Notes under the pieces: generated by a model
Told to the model about the DNA's origin: nothing
The model's database searches: none
What the model saw: the letters and a program-made list of their open reading frames with translations, nothing else
Shown: piece by piece, positions 50,489 to 56,648 of the stretch
Layout: every line of letters starts with the position of its first letter
Numbering within the stretch: the stretch's first letter is position 1
Origin: Deltaproteobacteria bacterium
Lineage (GTDB): Bacteria > Desulfobacterota > Binatia > UBA9968
NCBI GenBank assembly: GCA_016874755.1
Contig: VGTH01000035.1
Span: 1 to 56,648 of the forward strand
DNA: 56,648 bases
Reading direction: 5' to 3'
Translations under genes and position numbers: made by a program

Positions 50489-53364
50489 GCCGCTAACCGT
50501 TCATTCAACTCTGCAATTAGCGGATTGAGCTTATCACCAAATAGCGCGTGAGCGCGGCCAAGGCTTCCATGCTGGCCGAACCAGCCGTCCTGAAAGTCGT
50601 CCGGCTCAATGGCGAGGGTAGTTGCGATATGCTCGGCCATGCGGTCAAGCCATTCGCGTTGCTCTGTTGTGAAGCTTTTCGCGGCATCGTGGTCGGCGAG
50701 CCATGCTTCGTAACGTGCTCGCACTTCGTCTGCGTAGGGTGCGAGCGTGTTATCTGGAACAATTGCGTGGCGTACGAGCGTCACCAAGTCGGCGAGCTGC
50801 GATCCACCGAGACCTTGAACCCTTGCGCTCTCGACAGCCTGAAAGGCGCGCCATAGCTGCGTGGGCGTACTTGCAAGTGGCGGCGTGGAAAGAGCGTCTT
50901 TCAACTGGCGCAGGTCTTTGAGCGAAAGTTTCAAAGGCTTGGTGCCGGCGTAGAGCACTTGCAGGGCGGTGAGTTCGTCTTTGTGCGTGGCGATCCAGGC
51001 GCGGAAGTCCTTCACTTTGGCCTGTGCTTTGTCCACGGCGGAAGCATCGAAGCCAGAATAGAGCACGTCGTCAATGGTGTGACGGTCGATGGTCTGCTCA
51101 TTCAAAGCGCGAATTTCGAGGAGGCGGCGGCGACACGCGGCTTTGTGAAACGGTGTCACGGCCTGTTGGGCGAGTTGGTCGGTTGCCTGCTTGATCTGTG
51201 CTTCGGTTGGAATTTCAACGCCGGATATTTCTTTGGCGGTTTCGATCTGCGCGTCCGCGTCGCAGGCGCGCATGAGGTCGCCCGCGAGATCGGGGAAGGA
51301 CTTGCCGCCAGCGAGTTCGCGCAGCTCGGTCAATTGCTCGGGTGAAAACTCACGCTGCATGCGGGCGAGGCGCCCGGCCAGCGTAGTGAACGCGTCGGGG
51401 TCGGTGCCGCCTTGCGCAACGTATTCGAGTAACTCGGCAAGCGTGGCGGATGGCTTGCGGTTGAGCGTATGGGAGTCGGTCTTGTCCTGTTCGCACACAC
51501 CGACCGCGTCCACGATGACAAAGCGGTCCTTGGTTTTGGCGCTCGGAGTGACGGTCTTGAGCTTGTCCGGCGAAATGATGCGCACGCCACGGCCTTTCAT
51601 CTGCTCGAAGAAGCCGGCTGACTTCACGTTGCGCATGAAGAACACACACTCGATGGGCTTTACGTCGGTGGCCGTGGAAATCATGTCCACGGTGACGGCG
51701 ATGCGCGGATAGTAGCTATTGCGAAAGTTGCCGAGTATCTGGTCGGGCGACAGGTTCGACGTTTTCACCCACTCGACGACCTCAGATTCGCTGCCGTCGT
51801 CATTCTTCACCTTTTTCGTGACTCGGGTAAAGCCGGTGCGGTAGGTGATCTTCTCGCAGAACTCGTTTTTCTCCGCGAACTCGTCGCGCACCATGCGGAC
51901 AATGTCCTCAGCGTGTGAATCGTCCCTGGCGAAGATAAGCGTTTTGGGGACTTCTTTGCGGTCAGGGAAAGCGTCCGGCAACACTTTGTCACGGAACTGC
52001 CGAATGATCGTCCGAATCTGGCTCTCGGCGACAACGTCGGCGTTCAGTTGGTTTGCCGTATAAGTGAAGTCTTGCGTTAGCAGCTCGATCCGCTCGGCGC
52101 GGGTGAGCTTGTGGCGCTTGTCCACGTACACGCCGGTGGGCGCGACTATGGGTGCCGCGTTCCCGTAGTCGGCGGGAGCCTCGGCGGCAATGGTCGCGCC
52201 GCTCTCAGTAATGCGGGTGCGGATACGGTAAACGTCGAAGTCCACATTGACGCCATCGGTCACTGCCTCGTCGTGGCCGTACTGCATGACGAGATTCTGA
52301 TTGAAAAAGCCAATGGTCTTGCCCGCTGGCGTTGCGGTTAGGCCGATGAGGAATGCGTCGAAATATAGCAGCACCTGCGCCCACAGCTCGTAAATAGATC
52401 GATGGCACTCGTCTACGATGATGAAGTTGAAGAACTCGGGCGGTATGCCGGCGTTGTAAACCACGTCGGGCGGCTCGCCCATCCAAGGTCTTGCCGAGTC
52501 GAAGCCGGAGCCCTCTTCGTTCTCCGCATCATATTCGGCTTCGCCTTTGAGCATGGAGTAAAGGCGCTGAATGGTCGTGATAACGACCTTAGCCGCGGGA
52601 TTGATAGAGTTGGTCTTGAGTCGCTGCACCGTGTAGAGCGTCGGAAACTTCCGCGTATCGTCCGGCGGTGTGTAGTTAGCGAACTCGTCCTCTGTCTGTT
52701 TGCCGAGATTGCCGCGGTCCACAAGAAAAAGAATGCGCTTGGCACCGCCAAACTTAAGCAGCCGGTAGGCGCTACTGACGGCGGTAAAGGTTTTACCCGA
52801 GCCGGTCGCCATCTGCACTAGGGCGCGAGGGTCGGCTTTGGTGAGAGACGCTTCGAGGTTCGTAATCGCTCTCGCCTGCACGCTCCACAGTCCGGTGCTA
52901 TCGAGGGCGGGCAACTGGGCGAGCCGGGCGCGGAGTTGGTAGAGCTGGCCCAGCCAATCTGCAAACGTTTCCGGGCGCGGGAAGCTAAAGACCTTGCGGC
53001 TACGTGGCTTGGGGTCGAGGCTGTTGGTGAAAAACGTCACAGAGCCGTTCGACTCAAAGAGAAACGGTAGCGGCCGGCGATGGGCGGGTAGGTTGTCGGG
53101 CAGGCCCGCGGCATACTTTGCAGACTGAGCCTCGACACCGGCGAGCGTCCCTTCGGCCTTGGCTTCGATGGCGCCTACGGCCTTGCGGTCGAGATAGAGC
53201 AGATAGTCCGCATAACCGAACCCGGATTTCATCGGGAACTCACGCACGGCAACACCGCGGCCAGCCGTAAGGTCGAGGTCGGCGCGGTCCTGGACCTTCC
53301 AGCCGGAAGCTATGAGCTTGGCGTCTATCTCGCGGCGGGCTTTCTGTTCCGGGGTGTCGGCCAT
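50485..53364 (-). CDS. hsdR: Type I restriction-modification system, restriction subunit
   Basis: A 958-residue HsdR. The N-terminal PD-(D/E)xK nuclease has D53 and E67-A-K69 in YADYLLYLDRKAVGAIEAK. The motor follows, with Walker A ATGSGKT (186-192), DECH box (318-321), LTATPAG (motif III), and the second RecA-like half with MISTATDV and MKGRGVRI. A C-terminal helical domain joins it to HsdM/HsdS. The ATG at 53364 begins in the family manner (ADTPEQKARREIDAKLI); the frame is open to 53559 but that part overlaps the divergent gene. It is the first gene of the operon hsdRSM and divergent from the gene at 53461. Confidence 0.92.
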   Translation of the reverse strand: MADTPEQKARREIDAKLIASGWKVQDRADLDLTAGRGVAVREFPMKSGFGYADYLLYLDRKAVGAIEAKAEGTLAGVEAQSAKYAAGLPDNLPAHRRPLPFLFESNGSVTFFTNSLDPKPRSRKVFSFPRPETFADWLGQLYQLRARLAQLPALDSTGLWSVQARAITNLEASLTKADPRALVQMATGSGKTFTAVSSAYRLLKFGGAKRILFLVDRGNLGKQTEDEFANYTPPDDTRKFPTLYTVQRLKTNSINPAAKVVITTIQRLYSMLKGEAEYDAENEEGSGFDSARPWMGEPPDVVYNAGIPPEFFNFIIVDECHRSIYELWAQVLLYFDAFLIGLTATPAGKTIGFFNQNLVMQYGHDEAVTDGVNVDFDVYRIRTRITESGATIAAEAPADYGNAAPIVAPTGVYVDKRHKLTRAERIELLTQDFTYTANQLNADVVAESQIRTIIRQFRDKVLPDAFPDRKEVPKTLIFARDDSHAEDIVRMVRDEFAEKNEFCEKITYRTGFTRVTKKVKNDDGSESEVVEWVKTSNLSPDQILGNFRNSYYPRIAVTVDMISTATDVKPIECVFFMRNVKSAGFFEQMKGRGVRIISPDKLKTVTPSAKTKDRFVIVDAVGVCEQDKTDSHTLNRKPSATLAELLEYVAQGGTDPDAFTTLAGRLARMQREFSPEQLTELRELAGGKSFPDLAGDLMRACDADAQIETAKEISGVEIPTEAQIKQATDQLAQQAVTPFHKAACRRRLLEIRALNEQTIDRHTIDDVLYSGFDASAVDKAQAKVKDFRAWIATHKDELTALQVLYAGTKPLKLSLKDLRQLKDALSTPPLASTPTQLWRAFQAVESARVQGLGGSQLADLVTLVRHAIVPDNTLAPYADEVRARYEAWLADHDAAKSFTTEQREWLDRMAEHIATTLAIEPDDFQDGWFGQHGSLGRAHALFGDKLNPLIAELNERLAA

Positions 53365-53371
53365 AAATGAA

Positions 53372-53399
53372 TTTACATACGCTACTAACGCGCTATTAT
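53372..53399 (+). promoter_or_regulatory. Predicted promoter for the 53461 gene
   Basis: TTTACA (53372-53377) and TATTAT (53394-53399) are 16 bases apart, each one base from consensus, 61 bases before the GTG start. The region is only 96 bases wide and must also carry the hsdR promoter, so the two genes may regulate each other. Confidence 0.55.
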
Positions 53400-53460
53400 G
53401 TACTGAAACGTCCGATAGAATCCAACGCCGTAGATATTTCGCGATGGAGGAAGAGGTAAG

Positions 53461-54570
53461 GTGGCGATAGCTGTTCCCCACGGACCGCCAATCAAAAGAA
53501 GTGGTGTTGACGCCAAGACCGCACTGAAACTCGTTACAGGTGCTTTGGTAGATGCTCAAAAAACTGCGAGGCCTCCTTTTCTACTAATTACGCGAACGGG
53601 AGAGCGCTGGCTCAATCAGCTCTATCGCCATGAAGTAATCTCGGCGCTCAAAGACATCTTAGAGAAGAACCCGGGGCTCTTTGCGATTGTTCCGAATGAA
53701 GACTTGCAGGATGCGCCCAAGGAAACGGAGGCAATGCTCGCAGGATTTCACAGCGAAAAGCAGTGGTGGAAGAAATGGCAAGAAGCACCAGAGGACACAC
53801 CTATCCTTATTGGGTTTCAAGACGCTTTCAGCAACTGGTGTGCGGCGCAAATACACAAGCAAAACTCTTCGCTCAAAAATCTTACTGAGACCAGCCGTCA
53901 AAAGGTGTGGCACGTTGTCGAGGGGATATACCAACAGTTTGAATTGTCGTCGAACCCGAAACTGACGCTTCATTGGGTTCCGGCTAGCCCTGTTAAGGAT
54001 CATAGCGCAACTCAGCTCGCGTTGGAGTTCCTCGAAAACAAGGACGTGGTAACCAGGTTCAAGTTTCACTATCACCAATACGGCGGTTACGTTGAGGTGG
54101 AAATCGATATCAAGGAGTTTTTCAGAATTCGTGATGAACTGCTCGCGTTATATGTTTCCGCACACGATGCGAACACGGCTGACCATGAACCTGCTCCAGT
54201 CCCGTCAAATCCATTTGCCGCTCTCAACGGCCTTAAATGGCAGGACATCACGATTCAGTTTGTGAATGGTCATGAAGCTAGGATTTCTGCTAATTCAACC
54301 ACCGCGACATTGGATTTTAAGGACATGGGGTTTGAAGATGGGCGAAACCGGCAGCCAAATTCCCAATGGGCACTAATGCGGTTGTTGGCTGATCGCAAAG
54401 GCCAGATAAGCTGGGACGATTCAGAAGCCGCCGATAGGATACGCAAGCAAAAACAACTTTTGTCGGAATCGCTGAAAGACTTTTTCCACCTCAATGAAGA
54501 CCCGTTCCACCCTTACAAGAATGAGAAAGCGTATCGCATCAAGCTGAAGCTGAAAGCCGAAGGCGACTGA
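53461..54570 (+). CDS. Unknown protein divergent from the type I system
   Basis: A 369-residue protein of no family I can name. No signal peptide or membrane segment is seen. The N-terminal part (about 10-200) is mixed alpha/beta with many tryptophans (WLNQLY, WWKKWQEAPED, WCAAQIHKQ). After a proline-rich break near residue 240 the C-terminus (about 290-369) has the look of a winged helix: SQWALMRLLADRKGQISW, a helix with repeated K/R, and DPFHPYKNEKAYRIKLKL. So it may be a DNA-binding regulator or an island effector. It begins with a GTG after GAGGAAGAGG and has its own promoter. It is directly between the restriction operon and the integrase operon. Confidence 0.65.
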   Translation: MAIAVPHGPPIKRSGVDAKTALKLVTGALVDAQKTARPPFLLITRTGERWLNQLYRHEVISALKDILEKNPGLFAIVPNEDLQDAPKETEAMLAGFHSEKQWWKKWQEAPEDTPILIGFQDAFSNWCAAQIHKQNSSLKNLTETSRQKVWHVVEGIYQQFELSSNPKLTLHWVPASPVKDHSATQLALEFLENKDVVTRFKFHYHQYGGYVEVEIDIKEFFRIRDELLALYVSAHDANTADHEPAPVPSNPFAALNGLKWQDITIQFVNGHEARISANSTTATLDFKDMGFEDGRNRQPNSQWALMRLLADRKGQISWDDSEAADRIRKQKQLLSESLKDFFHLNEDPFHPYKNEKAYRIKLKLKAEGD

Positions 54571-54599
54571 CCAGCATTAATGTCCGAATAATCATCCTT

Positions 54600-54653
54600 C
54601 CGTGAAAATTCACACGTTCGCGTGAATCTTCACGGAGGTCTAAAAGTTTTTTT
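54600..54653 (+). terminator. 14-bp inverted repeat with T7, terminator or operator
   Basis: CCGTGAAAATTCAC (54600-54613) and GTGAATCTTCACGG (54622-54635) pair with one mismatch around an 8-base loop; T7 follows at 54647-54653. It ends the 369-residue gene, or it is the AlpA operator. The CACGGAGGT at its end is repeated at 54717 before the AlpA gene. Confidence 0.6.
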
Positions 54654-54733
54654 CTCATTTCATTTTCCGTAGTTACATCGTTTGCCGTGATTTTTCGCCA
54701 TTAAGGCTAAGAATCCACGGAGGTGTAACGACG

Positions 54734-54928
54734 ATGCACACAATTCTAAGACTTCCCGAAGTGAAGCGGAGCACGGGGCTTTCGCGCAGCACGATCTACT
54801 TACGAGTTGCCGAAGGCAAATTCCCCAAGCCGGTTAGTTTAGGCGGGCGCGCCGTCGGCTGGTTAGAAGCCGAGGTCCAAGACTGGTTGCGCCAACGCAT
54901 TGAAGCAAGCCGAAAGGCCAGCGCGTGA
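54734..54928 (+). CDS. AlpA-family transcriptional regulator/excisionase
   Basis: A 64-residue AlpA/phage-excisionase-like protein: LRLPEVKRSTGLSRSTIYLR is the winged helix-turn-helix and FPKPVSLGGRAVGWLEAEV the wing. Such proteins activate or direct excision by the neighbouring integrase. GGAGG lies upstream of the ATG. Its stop overlaps the next gene by four bases (GTGA), so it heads a three-gene recombination operon. Confidence 0.88.
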   Translation: MHTILRLPEVKRSTGLSRSTIYLRVAEGKFPKPVSLGGRAVGWLEAEVQDWLRQRIEASRKASA

Positions 54929-55443
54929 GCCACAGCCTATCCGCGGTCGATGCGGGACAGCGGCGCAGGCGCAAACGCCATCCGAACCACCGGCTTGTCA
55001 AGATTCACCGCAGCTACACGGTCGAGGAGGTCGCTCGACTGTTTGGTGGCCATCGGAATACCGTGCGCCATTGGATCAAGCGCGGCTTGCCAACCGTTGA
55101 TGACAAGCGACCGACGTTGATCCTCGGGCGTGAGCTTGCCGAATTTCTCCAAGGACTACGGCAAAAGAATAAGCGGAAGTGCCAGCCCGGCGAAATCTAC
55201 TGTGTAGGGTGCCGGGCACCGCAAAAACCAGCCGGCGACATGGCTGAATACAAGCCGTTGACGCCCTCGCTTGGAAACCTCGTCGCCATCTGCCCAGTGT
55301 GCGACGCCATGATTTACCGACGGATAAATCCGGCGAAGTTGCAACAGGTTTGCGGCAATTTGAACGTCACAGTGCCGCAGGTAGGAGAGCACATAAGCGA
55401 GAGTAGTAGAGTCTCCGTAAATTGTGCTTTCAGGAAGGGGTAA
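54925..55443 (+). CDS. Helix-turn-helix and zinc-ribbon protein of the integrase operon
   Basis: A 172-residue protein. Residues about 30-57 (SYTVEEVARLFGGHRNTVRH, then WIKRGLP) form a helix-turn-helix as in excisionase-like regulators. Residues 92-127 form a zinc ribbon with CVGC (93-96) and CPVC (123-126). It starts at a GTG inside the AlpA stop and ends one base before the recombinase gene. It is probably a DNA-binding helper for integration or excision. The last residues read through a short sequence also found at 47104, so the natural C-terminus may differ. Confidence 0.75.
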   Translation: MSHSLSAVDAGQRRRRKRHPNHRLVKIHRSYTVEEVARLFGGHRNTVRHWIKRGLPTVDDKRPTLILGRELAEFLQGLRQKNKRKCQPGEIYCVGCRAPQKPAGDMAEYKPLTPSLGNLVAICPVCDAMIYRRINPAKLQQVCGNLNVTVPQVGEHISESSRVSVNCAFRKG

Positions 55444-55444
55444 G

Positions 55445-56572
55445 ATGAGCATGTCAAAACACAATCCCACCAACGAAAGAATTAAGCGGGAGTATTTCAC
55501 CTTTCTCAAAGAAGCCAAGCGGCAAGCCGAAGCCAGCATTGACGGCGTCGCTCAAGCCTTGGCCCGGTTTGAAGGCTATACGGGCTATCGCGACTTCAAA
55601 GCCTTCCATCATCAGCAAGCGGTCAATTTCAAACGGCACCTTGCAGAGCAAACCAGCAGCGTCACGGGCGCGAAATGGAGCAAGGCGACGATATACGCCA
55701 CGTTGACTGCGCTGAAACGATTCTTCCAATGGCTTGCTGGACAGCCCGGCTACAAGTCGCGACTTAAGTATTCGGACGCTGACTTTTTCAATCCATCAGA
55801 AAAGGACACCCGAATCGCAACGGCACGCCGCGAAAGACCATTCCCGACGATTGAACAGGTCAAGCACGTCATTGCCGCCATGCCAAGCAACACGGAAATC
55901 CAACGCCGTGATCGGGCTGTGGTGGCTTTCACGCTACTCACCGGTGCACGGGACAGCGCCATTGCGTCCATGAGCCTGAAGCATGTGGATTTAGCAGCCA
56001 GTAGCGTCAATCAGGATGCCCGCGATGTGAAAACCAAATTCAGTAAGACCTTCACGACTGCCTTTTTCCCGGTTGGTGAGGAAATCGTGCATATTGTCGA
56101 GGACTGGGTGACTCATTTGCGGCAAGAAAAGTTATGGGGGAACGACGATCCGTTGTTCCCGGCAACCAAGGTTATCGTGGGTGAGGGGAATCGCTTCGAG
56201 GTGGCGGGCCTAAAGCGCAACCATTGGAGCAACGCGACGGCGATCCGCAAAATATTCCGTGCGGCGTTTGAGGCGGTCGGCTTGTCTTATTTTCATCCGC
56301 ACAGCCTGCGTAATACCTTGGTTCAGCTAGGTGAGAAACTTTGTAAGACCCCCGAAGAATTCAAGGCGTGGAGTCAGAACCTCGGACACGAGAAAGTGCT
56401 CACGACGTTTTGCAGCTATGGCCAGGTCGCGACTGCGAGACAGGGTGAGATTATCCGTGATCTTGGCAAGCCGCGACAGTTGGACGCACCGCACGTTTCG
56501 CAATTAGCAAAAGAGCTCGCACGTGAGATGGCGAATCATAAAATCGATCTTGTGAGCGCAAATCGTGAGTGA
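55445..56572 (+). CDS. Tyrosine recombinase/integrase, XerC-like
   Basis: A 375-residue recombinase. An N-terminal SAM-like core-binding domain (about 15-105, with ALARFEGYTGYRDFKAFHHQ) precedes the catalytic domain with LLTGARDSAIASMSL (first arginine), HPHSLRNTLVQLG (H-x-L-R), LGHEKVLTTFCSYG (histidine and tyrosine nucleophile). It is unlike the DUF4102 integrase at 40142 and lacks that arm-binding domain. AAGGGG lies before the ATG at 55445. It is the last gene of the AlpA operon and lies at the far end of the island, next to the second G-rich repeat. Confidence 0.9.
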   Translation: MSMSKHNPTNERIKREYFTFLKEAKRQAEASIDGVAQALARFEGYTGYRDFKAFHHQQAVNFKRHLAEQTSSVTGAKWSKATIYATLTALKRFFQWLAGQPGYKSRLKYSDADFFNPSEKDTRIATARRERPFPTIEQVKHVIAAMPSNTEIQRRDRAVVAFTLLTGARDSAIASMSLKHVDLAASSVNQDARDVKTKFSKTFTTAFFPVGEEIVHIVEDWVTHLRQEKLWGNDDPLFPATKVIVGEGNRFEVAGLKRNHWSNATAIRKIFRAAFEAVGLSYFHPHSLRNTLVQLGEKLCKTPEEFKAWSQNLGHEKVLTTFCSYGQVATARQGEIIRDLGKPRQLDAPHVSQLAKELAREMANHKIDLVSANRE

Positions 56573-56581
56573 TACCGAGAG

Positions 56582-56604
56582 TGTGGGGGCAACTTTGGGG
56601 GCAG
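56582..56604. repeat. Right copy of the TGGGGGCAACT double repeat
   Basis: TGGGGGCAACT then T then TGGGGGCA matches 40090-40109 with one base changed and the same 12-base spacing. It lies ten bases past the recombinase stop. Confidence 0.65.
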
Positions 56605-56648
56605 TACTGTTTTTTTGAACTCAACATCTAATGAGATATTAAGATGTT

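Noticed and set aside
53365-53559. N-terminal extension of hsdR
   Set aside because: It overlaps the divergent gene and its promoter; HsdR proteins start near the ATG at 53364.
56573-56648. A copy of the tRNA-Ala 3' end as the right attachment site
   Set aside because: No match to the tRNA 3' half was found after the second recombinase; if present it lies beyond the window.

Overview
The window looks like one contig of a GC-rich, Gram-negative, uncultured soil or sediment bacterium. Several things point that way: many secreted solute-binding proteins of the NMT1/SsuA and Bug types, many amidohydrolase_2 and luciferase-like proteins, a molybdenum hydroxylase, and bacterial RecN and NadK. The mix recalls Binatota/Desulfobacterota_B, Tectomicrobia or Rokubacteria genomes, but there is no rRNA or other marker here to decide, so the placement is inference.

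Layout. (1) 1-170 is an array of five short hairpins, possibly the end of a mobile element whose body lies outside the window. (2) 174-20.6 kb is a catabolic and uptake region: NMT1-type binding proteins, two tandem zinc alcohol dehydrogenases, a fumarate-reductase-like flavoprotein, an iron-type ABC binding protein with a fused double permease, three amidohydrolases, a luciferase-like monooxygenase, a molybdopterin hydroxylase, a bicupin and a MetE-like zinc methyltransferase. (3) 20.6-24.5 kb holds a secreted DUF1566-like protein, a Phd/PIN toxin-antitoxin pair with a frameshifted toxin, and an alpha/beta-hydrolase whose nucleophile position is alanine. (4) 24.6-30.8 kb holds three Bug-type binding proteins, a peroxiredoxin whose catalytic cysteine is an in-frame TGA (a probable selenoprotein with a bacterial SECIS hairpin), an SDR/epimerase and a second luciferase-like protein. 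(5) 30.8-39.7 kb holds a GIY-YIG/TM/SPOR protein split over two frames at an A8 slippery run, an MFS transporter, a retropepsin-like protease, a phosphonate-type ABC transporter (phnDCE-like), nadK and recN.

(6) From tRNA-Ala(GGC) at 39.9 kb to the end is an integrated defence island. A P4-like integrase lies directly downstream of the tRNA. It is followed by a three-gene restriction-modification operon (MTase-like protein, Eco57I-type MTase, GIY-YIG/helicase protein), broken ORFs, a type I system in the order hsdR-hsdS-hsdM, an unknown divergent gene, and an AlpA / HTH-zinc-ribbon / tyrosine-recombinase operon. Nearly identical G-rich double repeats sit at 40090-40112 and 56582-56604, bracketing the island.

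Intergenic spaces are unusually rich in dispersed imperfect palindromes of several families: 'ACCACGAAG...CTTCGTGGT', 'GTCATNCTGAGC', 'CCCTTCGACNNGCTCAGGG' and 'GGGCGACC...GGTCGCCC'. Some have reached gene 5' ends and leaders. The strongest candidate for new biology is the selenocysteine peroxiredoxin at 25.8-26.3 kb. Next are the frameshift-split GIY-YIG/SPOR gene and the two-integrase defence island.
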